Assembly: GCA_035946955.1 (NCBI GenBank)
Contig: DASYYE010000350.1
Span: forward strand, 1 to 31,056
Reading direction: 5' to 3'
Source of the DNA: DASYYE01 sp035946955
GTDB taxonomy: Bacteria; Actinomycetota; Actinomycetes; Streptosporangiales; Streptosporangiaceae
DNA: 31,056 bases
This document shows positions 14,534-21,777 of the stretch, piece after piece. A program made the translations under genes and the position numbers. The notes under the pieces are model-generated. The model did no database searches. It was not told where the DNA came from and worked only from the letters and a program-made list of their open reading frames with translations. Within the stretch, counting starts at the first letter, position 1. Every line of letters starts with the position of its first letter.

Positions 14534-14689
14534 ATGCCGATCAAGAAGATCCTTACCTGGGCGATTGTCATCTTTCTGGCGTACTACCTGGTAACAAAGC
14601 CGACGGGCGCTGCGAACGCTGTGCATAACCTGTTCAACTTGCTGAAGTCTGCTGGTAATTCAGTCGCATCATTCCTCGGCGCGCTGTGA
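14534..14689 (+). CDS. 51-residue membrane peptide
   Basis: ATG 14534 follows TAGGAG at seven bases and the frame stops at 14687-14689. The product starts MPIKKILTWAIVIFLAYYLV, a basic start and one transmembrane helix. It continues TKPTGAANAVHNLFNLLKSA and ends in a hydrophobic stretch (VASFLGAL). Actinobacteria often carry a similar small peptide with a T-x-P-x-GAA-x-AVH motif beside a PH-domain membrane protein gene, as here (19 bp gap). It is short enough to be missed by gene callers. I infer joint function with the PH-domain protein at the membrane. Confidence 0.75.
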   Translation: MPIKKILTWAIVIFLAYYLVTKPTGAANAVHNLFNLLKSAGNSVASFLGAL

Positions 14690-14708
14690 CCGGACCAAGA
14701 CTGCGAAC

Positions 14709-15233
14709 ATGAGGCTGAGCGTCCCGGGCGCCTCTCCCCCGGCCGAGGTCAACAAGTACCTGCTGCCGCATGAACAACAGGTGATTACTGTCCGCAGGCA
14801 CCCAGCGATCCTCATCGGCCCCATCGCCGTGTTCGTCGCTGGCCTGATCGCCGCCACGGTCCTGTCCGCCACCGTCCTCCAGAACCACCCGGTGCCGATG
14901 GCCGTGGCCTGGATCCTGGTGGGCGTGCTCCTGCTGCGGTTGCTCTGGAAGACCGGGGACTGGGCGGTTGAGTACTTCGTCGTCACCTCCGCGAGGATGA
15001 TCCTCACCTCCGGCCTGGTCACGCGCAAGGTCGCCATGATGCCGCTGAACAAGGTGACAGACATGAGCTTCCAGCGCACGTTCCTGGGCCGCCTGCTCGG
15101 GTATGGTGAGTTCATCCTCGAATCAGCAGGCCAAGACCAGGCCCTGCGTACCGTGGACCACGTCCCATACCCCGAACAGCTCTACCTCGAGGTATGCGGA
15201 CTGCTCTTCAAAGACGACAGCGGCGACGACTGA
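14709..15233 (+). CDS. PH domain-containing membrane protein (bPH2/YdbS-like)
   Basis: The 174-residue product has an N-terminal cytosolic segment with YLLPHEQQVITVRRHPAILI, the usual lead-in of this group. Two transmembrane helices follow (IGPIAVFVAGLIAATVLSAT and AVAWILVGVLLLRLLW). The C-terminal bacterial PH (bPH2) domain contains EYFVVTSARMILTSGLVTRK, MPLNKVTDMSFQRTFLGRLL and YGEFILESAG. Proteins of this type are thought to act at the membrane, but the function is not established. It follows the 51-residue peptide gene and is probably translated from the same message. Confidence 0.85.
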   Translation: MRLSVPGASPPAEVNKYLLPHEQQVITVRRHPAILIGPIAVFVAGLIAATVLSATVLQNHPVPMAVAWILVGVLLLRLLWKTGDWAVEYFVVTSARMILTSGLVTRKVAMMPLNKVTDMSFQRTFLGRLLGYGEFILESAGQDQALRTVDHVPYPEQLYLEVCGLLFKDDSGDD

Positions 15234-15336
15234 CGACGCTGACAACTGCCGACGCTGTCGCAACTCCTTCCCCGGGGTTCGTGCGGCCGGACGACCATAA
15301 CGAAGCGTCCGGCCGCATGAGCCTGCGCGAACGGCC

Positions 15337-15561
15337 TTACTCCCAGGTGAAGTCGGGGATCATGAACTCCTTCACGGCCAGGGGACGGTTGACGATGCGG
15401 ACGTCTCCGATCCAGCCGTAGAAGATCTGGTTGATGGTCCCGGCGTACTCGTAGCCGCCAAGCAGCCATGAGTAGCCGAGGGTCGTGATGCCGGTGGACG
15501 CTGCGTTCGGGTTGCGGCCGGTGCCTCGTGAATATTGCCCGCCCGGGCTCGCCGGTATTCG
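15337..15561 (-). pseudogene. C-terminal remnant of a LamG-domain (concanavalin-like) protein
   Basis: On the minus strand about 74 codons read through GYSWLLGGYEYAGTINQIFY, GWIGDVRIVNRPLAVKEFMI and PDFTWE to a TAA at 15337. The GWIGDVRIVNRPL block is the final strand region of LamG-type lectin/glucanase domains in actinobacterial secreted enzymes. Upstream in frame is immediately a stop (the EamA gene's own TAG at 15562-15564) and no start codon, so only the 3' end survives. It is directly abutted by the EamA gene, which suggests replacement of the original 5' part. It is non-functional. Confidence 0.7.
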
Positions 15562-16416
15562 CTAAATGGTGACCAGGACGACGCCACCGGCGGCGAGCAA
15601 GAGGCCCAGGCGCTGGACCGGCTGCATGCGCTCACCCAGCACAAACCTGGCCAGCAGGACGGTCATGCCCGGGTACAGCGAGGTCAGGATGACCGCCATG
15701 CCGAACAGGCCGGCCCGGGTGGCGAGCACGTAGCACAGGTTGGCCGAGGCGTCGACCACGCCAGCCACGCTGGCTGCGAGCAGCACCCCTGGGCGGTTCA
15801 CCAGACGGTGCGGCATGGCACCGCACCACGCCGCCGCCCCCAGCATGACCGCGGTGCCAGCCAGCCGCCCGGCGGTGACCGGCCACAACACCCCCGACTC
15901 ACCAGCCATGCGCAGGAACAGGAAGAAGAGGCCGAACGCCAGACCCGAGACGGCGCCGTACCCGGCAGCCCGCGCCATGGTGCCGTTGCGCAGGGCCGAT
16001 GGGCCACGCGGTCCGCCCTCCATGCTGAGGAGCACGATCGAGGCCACGCAGGCGAGCGCGCCCACATAGACCGAGGTGTGCTGCCGCTCGCCCATCGCCA
16101 GTGCCACACCGACCGGCAGCAGCGTGGACACCATCGCCGATACCGGGGCCACCACGCTCATGGGCCCGATAGCCAGGCCCTTGTAGAAGACGATGAGCCC
16201 GAAAGCACCCACGATCCCGCCAGCTACGGCCCAGCCGAGCCCGCCGAGGAGGATCGGGCCGCCGGCCACTAGCGCGGCCCCAAGCATCACCAGCGCACCA
16301 AGCGGGGTCGCCACGGCCAGGACCACCAGGGGGTCGGCACGTCTGGCTGCCGACCCGCCCAGGAAGTCGGCGCTTCCGTAGAGCAAGGCGGCCGCCAAGG
16401 CGAACACGGTGACCAT
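15562..16416 (-). CDS. EamA/DMT-family transporter
   Basis: The product is 284 residues from ATG 16416; an in-frame ATG at 16428 adds four. Ten hydrophobic helices in two repeats fit the drug/metabolite transporter fold. The N-terminal repeat begins MVTVFALAAALLYGSADFLG and includes IVFYKGLAIGPMSVVAPVSA, the usual end of helix 4. The second repeat includes YVLATRAGLFGMAVILTSLYPGMTVLLA and LGERMQPVQRLGLLLAAGGV. The substrate is unknown; family members export amino acids, purines or drugs. It is divergent from an XRE-cupin regulator gene, and the space between holds a promoter and operator for it, so regulation by that protein is likely. The stop abuts a LamG remnant. Confidence 0.88.
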   Translation of the reverse strand: MVTVFALAAALLYGSADFLGGSAARRADPLVVLAVATPLGALVMLGAALVAGGPILLGGLGWAVAGGIVGAFGLIVFYKGLAIGPMSVVAPVSAMVSTLLPVGVALAMGERQHTSVYVGALACVASIVLLSMEGGPRGPSALRNGTMARAAGYGAVSGLAFGLFFLFLRMAGESGVLWPVTAGRLAGTAVMLGAAAWCGAMPHRLVNRPGVLLAASVAGVVDASANLCYVLATRAGLFGMAVILTSLYPGMTVLLARFVLGERMQPVQRLGLLLAAGGVVLVTI

Positions 16417-16442
16417 GGCAGCATCCAAGGGTTCGGTCGGAA

Positions 16443-16459
16443 TACTAAACTAGATAGTA
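16443..16459. promoter_or_regulatory. Candidate operator between EamA and XRE-cupin genes
   Basis: TACTA (16443-16447) and TAGTA (16455-16459) form an inverted repeat with a seven-base AT-rich spacer. It overlaps the expected start site of the EamA promoter. Binding there by the divergently encoded XRE-cupin protein would block EamA transcription (inference). Confidence 0.5.
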
Positions 16460-16460
16460 C

Positions 16461-16489
16461 ATTATATCGACCGCCTACCATGCAGGCAA
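16461..16489 (-). promoter_or_regulatory. Sigma-70-type promoter for the EamA gene
   Basis: On the minus strand TTGCCT (16489-16484) and a perfect TATAAT (16466-16461) are separated by 17 bp. They lie in the only strongly AT-rich tract of this intergenic region. The predicted start near 16454 gives a leader of about 25-40 bases. Confidence 0.65.
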
Positions 16490-16516
16490 CGGTCTCAGGA
16501 GGGGGAGGCAGCAGAT

Positions 16517-17080
16517 TTGACACCTACAGACGTCACTGCCGCGCTGGCGCAGGCGGTCCAGTCACTGCGCGCGGAACGTGGCTGGTCCCTCGACCAGCTC
16601 GCCGCACGGTCGGGTGTGAGCAAGGGAGTCCTCGTTGGCGTGGAACAGGCGCGTTCCAACCCCAACCTCGGCACCCTGGCCCGGATCGGGGACGCGTTCG
16701 GGGTACCGGTCACCCAGCTCATCGACACCACGACCGAGCCGGAGGTCCGGATCACCACCCCGCGCACACTGTGGCAGGGGCCTCACGGCGGCACCGGCAC
16801 CATCATCGCCGCGACCCAGCCACCGTGGGCGTCAGAGCTGTGGCGGTGGGAACTGATGCCAGGAGAGTCGTTCGGCGGTGACGCGCACGCCCCCGCCACA
16901 CGGGAACTCGTCTGGGTCGAGTCGGGTGACCTGACCCTGACGGTGGCCGGTGGGCGGCACCTGGTCAGGGCAGGCCAGTGCGTACGCTTCCCCGGGAGCC
17001 TGCCACACACGTATGCGAACCAAGGGGACATCGGCACCCGGCTCACGATGATCACAGTCATCCCGCCATCCCCCGCCTGA
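16517..17080 (+). CDS. XRE-family regulator with C-terminal cupin domain
   Basis: The 187-residue product starts at TTG 16517, downstream of the very strong AGGAGGGGGAGG. Residues about 10-65 are an XRE helix-turn-helix (RAERGWSLDQLAARSGVSKG, VEQARSNPNLGTLARIGDAF). Residues about 110-185 are a small cupin sensor (RWELMPGESFGGDAHAPATR, VRAGQCVRFPGSLPHTYANQ). Such proteins sense small molecules and usually control an adjacent transporter or catabolic gene; here the divergent neighbour is an EamA transporter. The histidines expected of a metal-binding cupin are only partly present, so the ligand may be bound without metal. Confidence 0.9.
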   Translation: MTPTDVTAALAQAVQSLRAERGWSLDQLAARSGVSKGVLVGVEQARSNPNLGTLARIGDAFGVPVTQLIDTTTEPEVRITTPRTLWQGPHGGTGTIIAATQPPWASELWRWELMPGESFGGDAHAPATRELVWVESGDLTLTVAGGRHLVRAGQCVRFPGSLPHTYANQGDIGTRLTMITVIPPSPA

Positions 17081-17141
17081 GCAGGACAGCTATCCTGACT
17101 CCGCTGGTGCTCGGCGGCCACGACTCGGGCGGGGGATACGG

Positions 17142-18095
17142 ATGCGTGCAGTCATCACTGGTGGTGCGGGCTTTCTCGGCTCGCACCTGTGCGATGCACT
17201 GATCGGCCGCGGCGACACCGTGGTGTGTGCCGACAACCTCTCAACCGGGCGGCTGGACAACGTCGGACACCTGCTGGGCAACCGGGCGTTCGAGTTCATG
17301 GACTGCGACGTCGCCGAAGGCCTGCACGTCGCAGGACCGGTCGACCTGGTCGCGCACCTCGCCAGTCCCGCCTCACCCCCGGAGTACCTGCGCCGGCCGC
17401 TGGCGACCCTGGCCGCAGGCAGCCACGGCACAGAGAACGCACTGCGCCTGGCCCACCGCCACCGGGCACGTTTCCTGCTCGCCTCCACCAGCGAGGTCTA
17501 CGGGGACCCTCTCATCCACCCGCAGCCGGAGGAGTACTGGGGGAACGTCAACCCCATCGGCCCTCGCAGTGTCTATGACGAGGCCAAACGCTATGCCGAG
17601 GCGCTGGTCTGCGCCTACCGCCAGACGCTTGGGGTCGACGCAGGGATCATCCGGATCTTCAACACCTATGGCCCCAGGATGAGCGGGACCGACGGCAGGG
17701 TCGTCAGCAACTTCATCGCGCAGGCGCTGGCCGGCGCGCCGCTCACGGTGTACGGGGACGGGTCTCAGACCCGCAGTTTCTGCTATGTCGATGACCTCGT
17801 CCGCGGCCTCGTCGCCATGGCCGACTCGGCTGAGCCGGGCCCGGTTAACCTGGGCAACCCCGCGGAGTTCACTGTCGATGAACTGGGCCAGCTGGTACTC
17901 AAGCTCACAGGGTCGCCCTCGCCTGTGGAGTACCGGCCGCTGCCCACCGATGACCCGGCCCGGCGTTGCCCGGTGGTCACCCGGGCCAGGAGCCTGCTCG
18001 GCTGGGAACCTGCGACCACGCTCGAATCGGGCCTGCGCCTCACGATGGAGTGGTTCCGCGCGCATCCGGCCGAAATCCAGAAACCAGCCGACTGA
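17142..18095 (+). CDS. NAD-dependent nucleotide-sugar SDR, UDP-glucuronate decarboxylase-like
   Basis: The 317-residue product has the Rossmann motif GGAGFLG (7-13), VVCADNLSTGR and HLASPASPPEYLRRPL. LASTSEVYGDP and the active-site Y145/K149 in SVYDEAKR follow. PRSVYDEAKR, FNTYGPRM, the GRVVSNFIAQAL block and YGDGSQTRSFCYVDDLVRGL closely follow UDP-xylose synthase (UXS) proteins, which convert UDP-glucuronate to UDP-xylose. A plain dehydratase/epimerase cannot be excluded. ATG 17142 follows GGGGGA. No glycosyltransferase is adjacent, so the destination of the sugar is unknown. The gene starts 61 bp after the XRE-cupin gene on the same strand. Confidence 0.87.
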   Translation: MRAVITGGAGFLGSHLCDALIGRGDTVVCADNLSTGRLDNVGHLLGNRAFEFMDCDVAEGLHVAGPVDLVAHLASPASPPEYLRRPLATLAAGSHGTENALRLAHRHRARFLLASTSEVYGDPLIHPQPEEYWGNVNPIGPRSVYDEAKRYAEALVCAYRQTLGVDAGIIRIFNTYGPRMSGTDGRVVSNFIAQALAGAPLTVYGDGSQTRSFCYVDDLVRGLVAMADSAEPGPVNLGNPAEFTVDELGQLVLKLTGSPSPVEYRPLPTDDPARRCPVVTRARSLLGWEPATTLESGLRLTMEWFRAHPAEIQKPAD

Positions 18096-18294
18096 CCTGG
18101 TCACCGGCGGCCGTTGGAGCGAGACGTGTCCGGTTCTTGCCCAAAGCTGGTTCTAGACACGGGAACCACCCAAAGATATGAACGAAATCAGACGGAACCG
18201 TTGGCTGCAGGTCAGGTGAGGCGAGCACTGTATGACCAGTCACGCTCTGGGGCGTCTGATGTGTGGAAACGTGTTATCAAGGGCACTGCCAAGG

Positions 18295-18432
18295 TCAGTG
18301 AACGAGCAGCCGGGCATCTTGGAGCAGTTGGGCGAGCACCGTGGTGAGGTAGGACTGGTGCTCCCGGTCCGGCGCGTACCGAACGTTGCCCGGGTCAGGC
18401 TCCTGTCGCGTCTGGTGGAGAGGTTCCGCTGC
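18295..18432 (-). pseudogene. Possible orphan gene tail, unrecognised
   Basis: The 418 bases between the two plus-strand genes hold no complete gene. On the minus strand about 45 codons with mostly G/C third positions read NVRYAPDREHQSYLTTVLAQ then LLQDARLLVH and a TGA at 18295. An in-frame stop closes the frame upstream and there is no start codon or ribosome site. It looks like the C-terminus of a helical protein but I cannot name the family. A weak inverted repeat TGGTTC/GAACCA (18148-18168) after the UXS-like gene may be a terminator. Confidence 0.3.
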
Positions 18433-18513
18433 TCATCTGCGGGCGGACCAGCGGCACCGGACCCCCACACCACCCACCTCCCGCAGACTGACGCACTGCA
18501 CTGGGAGCTGTCC

Positions 18514-19002
18514 ATGACAGCCGACTGGGCCGCGCGGCGTGTGCTTGCCGCATGCGGGCTCGCCCCCGCCGGAGACGCCGCCTGGACTGGCGAGGGCACG
18601 GTGCTCAGCCTCCTTCCTACGAACGACATCACCGTGCACGTCATCAGGCGCGCCCTGCCATTCGCGCTGTGCGGCATCCCCGTCCAGGTGGCCGACGAGC
18701 AGCAGAGCGAGAAGCTGACCCGCTATGTCCGCCTGCTGAACCACCTGCTCGGCCTGTCCAGCAGCGCCCTGACCGTGAGCGACCTGCCGGCCAGCCAAGC
18801 GGTCACACGATGCCAGGAGGAAGACCTCATCGTGGTCTCCGGCCACGCCAGCACCGTGACCGCCGTGCGGCAAGCGTCGGTCGCGACCGTGATCGGCGCC
18901 ACCCGCTCGTGCCTGCCCTGCGACGGTCATGACATCACTGGGACATTCCCCTGCGTCGCAGGTGACCCGCAGGAAGGCTGGCCAGGAGACTTCCAGGTTT
19001 GA
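18514..19002 (+). CDS. Hypothetical protein, possibly ALDH/LuxC-fold related
   Basis: The 162-residue product starts at ATG 18514 with GGAG six bases upstream. The longer frame from 18232 has no ribosome site and an unlikely composition. The sequence alternates short hydrophobic strands and helices: TVHVIRRALPFALCGIPVQV, LTRYVRLLNHLLGL, EEDLIVVSGHASTVTAVRQA and SVATVIGATRSCLPCDG. The order (strand, ADEQQSEK, helix, VVSGHASTVTAV, VIGATRSC) recalls part of an aldehyde-dehydrogenase-like Rossmann domain, as in acyl-CoA reductases. At this length it cannot be a complete enzyme of that type. I assign no function. It starts about 420 bp after the UXS-like gene. Confidence 0.55.
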   Translation: MTADWAARRVLAACGLAPAGDAAWTGEGTVLSLLPTNDITVHVIRRALPFALCGIPVQVADEQQSEKLTRYVRLLNHLLGLSSSALTVSDLPASQAVTRCQEEDLIVVSGHASTVTAVRQASVATVIGATRSCLPCDGHDITGTFPCVAGDPQEGWPGDFQV

Positions 19003-19038
19003 CACGGCTCGTGCCCGGGCCTGCGCTACCGCTGCGGC

Positions 19039-19812
19039 ATGCTGGTGGTCATGACCCCACCGTCCCGTGTGGCGGCCTGCCTGGCGACGCTGGTCACTGC
19101 CACGGCGCTCACCAGCGGATGCGCAGCAAGCACCAGCCCACATGGGCACACCATCACGCGCGGCACCACGGACAGCCCGGCACCCGGCCCCCAGCAGCCA
19201 GGCACCAGTAAGCCGACACCCCCGCCGGCCCCGGGGAAAGCTGATCCGCTGGCCGGGCACCAGCTCATCACTGTCACCGCGCGGTCGTACGGCGCCACGT
19301 TCGCCGAACTCACCGCCTACCAGCGCGCGGGCGGGCGATGGCAGCGGATCCTCGGGCCATGGACCGCGCGGATCGGCCGAAACGGATTCGCCCCGCCTGG
19401 GGGCAAGCGGGAAGGCGACGGGCGGACCCCGTCAGGGTCGTTCCGGATCCCGTTCTTCTTCGGTGCCCTGCAGAACCCGGGGTTCAGGTTCCCCTACCGC
19501 CGGGCACACACCTATGACTTCTGGGACGACGACCCAGCTAGCCCGCTGTACAACGAGTGGGTCGACACGCGCTACGCCAGCGCGGGTGTCAACCCCGAGC
19601 CCATGGACGTCTCGGCCTACGACTACGGCGCGGTGATCGGCTACAACACAGCCCAGACCCCGGGGATGGGCAGCGCGATCTTCCTGCACGTGAACATCGG
19701 CATCGCGACCGCGGGCTGCGTGACCCTGCCGATGCGCAAACTCCTCACCGTCCTCCGCTGGGTGGACCCCGCCCGTTCCCCCAGGATCCAACTCGGCGTG
19801 GGTGAGGGATAG
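19039..19812 (+). CDS. Lipoprotein L,D-transpeptidase family protein (YkuD-like)
   Basis: The product is 257 residues from ATG 19039; an ATG four codons later is an alternative and neither has a clear ribosome site. The signal sequence ends in lipobox TSGC (Cys28). A Pro/Ser-rich linker of about 40 residues spans the wall. The catalytic domain carries GREGDGRTPSG-like (KREGDGRTPSGSFRIPFFFG), YDYGAVIGYN and the active-site block with H217 and C227 in FLHVNIGIATAGCVTL. The serine/threonine-His-Gly-Cys core of YkuD is here ATAGC, as in the actinobacterial subgroup related to YafK/ErfK-like proteins. It probably acts on peptidoglycan stem peptides outside the membrane; whether it makes 3-3 crosslinks is not shown by sequence. 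Confidence 0.85.
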   Translation: MLVVMTPPSRVAACLATLVTATALTSGCAASTSPHGHTITRGTTDSPAPGPQQPGTSKPTPPPAPGKADPLAGHQLITVTARSYGATFAELTAYQRAGGRWQRILGPWTARIGRNGFAPPGGKREGDGRTPSGSFRIPFFFGALQNPGFRFPYRRAHTYDFWDDDPASPLYNEWVDTRYASAGVNPEPMDVSAYDYGAVIGYNTAQTPGMGSAIFLHVNIGIATAGCVTLPMRKLLTVLRWVDPARSPRIQLGVGEG

Positions 19813-19836
19813 TTGGTTCAGTGACTAGGCGGCTGC

Positions 19837-19860
19837 GTTCAAGCACACAAGTGCTTGAAC
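19837..19860. terminator. 10-bp perfect hairpin between convergent genes
   Basis: GTTCAAGCAC (19837-19846) and GTGCTTGAAC (19851-19860) pair perfectly around ACAA. The hairpin lies 25 bp past the L,D-transpeptidase stop and overlaps the last codons and stop of the convergent lipoprotein gene, so it could end both transcripts. There is no clear U-tract. Confidence 0.45.
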
Positions 19861-20219
19861 GTTGTGGCGCCTGGGCGCAACCGGAACAAGACGAGGTGAC
19901 CCGCATGGTCGCGGAACAGGGCTTCAGTTCGCGAAAGGAGCGTGATGGTGCCTTGCTGGACCGGGTTTCCCCAGCCCGCAGGCGGATTGCCTTGCCCGTC
20001 GCTGAGCGGGTGCACGGCCTCGAAGTAGCGGCTGCCGATGCGGGCCTCGTCAATGCCGCAGTGGGTCAGGAGCTGATAGGGCTGTGCTGACCTCCCAGCG
20101 GTCACCGTGTGGGAGGGGCCATCGCCCCCGGCCACCGGCGCGGGCGCCTGGTTGCTGCACGCTCCCAGCATCAGTACCGTGACAGCCAGTCCACCCCACC
20201 GCGGCAACATCCATGCCAT
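19839..20219 (-). CDS. Small secreted lipoprotein, unknown function
   Basis: The 126-residue product starts at ATG 20219, preceded by GGGAGGA at a suitable distance; the ATG at 20276 has no ribosome site. The signal MAWMLPRWGGLAVTVLMLGA ends at a lipobox cysteine. The mature region contains SAQPYQLLTHCGIDEARIGS, RYFEAVHPLSDGQGNPPAGW, GNPVQQGTITLLSRTEALFR and LFRLRPGATTFKHLCA. Two cysteines (in LTHCGI and the last residues) could bridge. Similar short lipoproteins with a YxLxTHCGIxE segment are common in actinobacteria and have no known role. It ends convergently with the L,D-transpeptidase gene. Confidence 0.75.
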   Translation of the reverse strand: MAWMLPRWGGLAVTVLMLGACSNQAPAPVAGGDGPSHTVTAGRSAQPYQLLTHCGIDEARIGSRYFEAVHPLSDGQGNPPAGWGNPVQQGTITLLSRTEALFRDHAGHLVLFRLRPGATTFKHLCA

Positions 20220-20368
20220 CGCTCGTCCTCCCGCTGGCGCACTCGGTCGCCCGGTTAGACGTATCCGGGCAGCCATGCGGTTCCCCCGGCACCCGAACGA
20301 GACCGCAGAAACCGCAGCCCGGCGACCCCCGCCAGTCCCCGTTCAGCGACCGGGCCGCCGCCGCGCTG

Positions 20369-20436
20369 TTATTTGAATGTGCTGGCCTGGATCGAGTACA
20401 GCTCCGCGTAAGTGCTCCCGCGCGACATCAGTTCCA
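20369..20436 (-). pseudogene. Orphan ABC-transporter C-terminal tail (copy of the end of the gene at 22016)
   Basis: On the minus strand this encodes ELMSRGSTYAELYSIQASTFK and a TAA. The intact ABC exporter ending at 22016 finishes ELMSRGGTYAELYSIQANAFK. The DNA matches at roughly nine of ten bases by eye over about 67 bases. Weak similarity seems to run some bases past the stop, and matching ends abruptly at 20436. The chitinase gene and an ATPase fragment lie between this scar and the intact copy. It cannot be functional. Confidence 0.85.
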
Positions 20437-20489
20437 GCCTTCACTCGTAACCCAGGCAATGCCGGCCACGACAGCCAAGGGATAGACAA

Positions 20490-20527
20490 CCGAGCGGCCC
20501 AGGAGTTGAGGCTCCTGGGCCGCTCGG
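20490..20527 (-). terminator. Strong intrinsic terminator after the chitinase gene
   Basis: CCGAGCGGCCCAGGAG (20490-20505) and its exact reverse complement (20512-20527) form a 16-bp GC-rich stem with a six-base loop, about 60 bp past the chitinase stop. On the minus strand it is followed by TTGTCTATCC, a weak T-rich run. The ABC tail remnant lies just beyond it. Confidence 0.8.
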
Positions 20528-20588
20528 CAGGTCCGCCGATGACACCGGCAGGTTGCGCGAAGAGCCGAATATGCGCTCGTGGCTTTCG

Positions 20589-21620
20589 CTATGGCAGCGT
20601 TGCCAGGTGGGGGGCGACGGTGTCGGCGAAGTTGTAGCCGTTTGCGGCGTCCCAGCTGATGTCCCATGTCATCACGCCGCGGATCGCCGGGTAGGCGGTG
20701 GGGGGCACGAAGCTGCCGCAGTGGGTGAGGGCGGCGATGCAGTCCATGGCGTCGTTGACGACTGACGGGCTTTGGTACCCACCGGCGGCCGACGGGGAGG
20801 CGGGCAGGCCGACGCCGATCTGGGACGGGCTCAGCCCACCCGCGATCAACGGCGAGCCATGGATGAGGGCGCACGTGAGCCCGGTCAGAATGTTCTCGGT
20901 CCCCACGTCCTGGAGGTTGTTGTTGCAGTCCCACGCGCCGCTGGTGTTGTAGTACTGGACGTTCATCATGGTCAGGATGTCCTTGATCTTCAGCGCCAGC
21001 ACGTAGTAGTCAGAGGAGTTGTTGTACACGTCTGTCGTCTGGGGTGCCATCGTGATGATCAGGTTCGGTCCCGCCAGTGCCCTGAGCTGCTGCAGCGCCG
21101 ACGCCATGAAGGTGGGGTTGACGCCGCCCTCCAGGTCGATGTCCACCCCCTGGAACCCCCACTTCACCATCATGTAGTGCATGCTCTTTGCGAACTCCGT
21201 CGCCTCCGCCGCGTTGAGCACGTCGACATTGCCCAGCGCGCCGCCAACCGAGAGGATCACATGCTGGCCACGGGCCTCCAGCGTCTTGACGTCCGCCTTG
21301 AACTGCGTGGCGGACTCGATGGCCTTGTCGATGAAGAAGGCCACCTGGCCCGGGGTGGTGGTCTGGGTGCTGAAAGCGGCCGCCACCAGGCCGTAGGACT
21401 TGGGAACCTGTGACAGCTTCAGCACTGGGGCGCCGTTGGTGAAGTCCTGCCAGTACCCCATCAGCACATGCGCGGGGAGCGCGCTGGCACGGGGGGCGGC
21501 TGCGGCGTGGTGGCGGGCTGGCGCGCGGGGGCTGGCGGAGGCTGGCAGGGTGAGGGCGGTCACGCCAGCGGTGGCGAGTGCCACGGTGGCGGCGATGACG
21601 TACCGGACACGAATGCTCAT
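20589..21620 (-). CDS. Secreted GH18 chitinase
   Basis: The 343-residue product starts at ATG 21620, seven bases after GAGGAAG. The signal peptide (MSIRVRYVIAATVALATAGV to about residue 30, ASA-S cleavage) is followed by an Ala-rich linker. A GH18 barrel comes next: HVLMGYWQDFTNGAP, HVILSVGGALGN (the SxGG motif) and the catalytic GVDIDLEGG with D160, D162 and acid E164. NLIITMAPQT, MMNVQYYNTSG and GVMTWDISWD follow. The usual first Asp of DxxDxDxE is replaced by Gln157 (FQGVDIDLE), while the catalytic Asp-x-Glu pair is intact. There is no separate chitin-binding module. It is likely to hydrolyse extracellular chitin. It sits alone between the ABC tail scar and an ATPase fragment, suggesting an acquired or relocated gene. 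Confidence 0.93.
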   Translation of the reverse strand: MSIRVRYVIAATVALATAGVTALTLPASASPRAPARHHAAAAPRASALPAHVLMGYWQDFTNGAPVLKLSQVPKSYGLVAAAFSTQTTTPGQVAFFIDKAIESATQFKADVKTLEARGQHVILSVGGALGNVDVLNAAEATEFAKSMHYMMVKWGFQGVDIDLEGGVNPTFMASALQQLRALAGPNLIITMAPQTTDVYNNSSDYYVLALKIKDILTMMNVQYYNTSGAWDCNNNLQDVGTENILTGLTCALIHGSPLIAGGLSPSQIGVGLPASPSAAGGYQSPSVVNDAMDCIAALTHCGSFVPPTAYPAIRGVMTWDISWDAANGYNFADTVAPHLATLP

Positions 21621-21706
21621 GGCTCTTCCTCAAGGAGGCTGCGGGGGGTCTGATCGCCGTGCGGGCAGCAAGGGGTGGGCTGGGGGCACCACATCTGAGA
21701 GAACAG

Positions 21707-21740
21707 GAAAGTTTCTTAACAGATTAGTAATATGCTAATC
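21707..21740 (-). promoter_or_regulatory. Regulatory sites upstream of the chitinase gene
   Basis: An odd-centred palindrome GAAAGTTTC (21707-21715) is followed by a 6-bp inverted repeat GATTAG (21722-21727)/CTAATC (21735-21740) with spacer TAATATG. They lie in an AT-rich tract about 90-120 bp before the chitinase start, where promoter and operator should be. The sites do not resemble the DasR (dre) consensus. Confidence 0.5.
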
Positions 21741-21777
21741 CGTCCCTTTCGCCAGCGTCAATCCCGGCAGAGCGGAG

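Noticed and set aside
15535..16272. Plus-strand frame opposite the EamA gene
   Set aside because: His/Gln/Arg-rich shadow without motifs; the minus strand encodes clear transporter helices.
18232..18513. N-terminal extension of the 18514 protein from ATG 18232
   Set aside because: No ribosome site, unlikely composition, and the ATG at 18514 has GGAG at the right distance.
21700..21745. DasR (dre) operator for the chitinase
   Set aside because: The sites present (GAAAGTTTC and GATTAG-N7-CTAATC) do not resemble the known TGGTCTAGACCA-type dre consensus.
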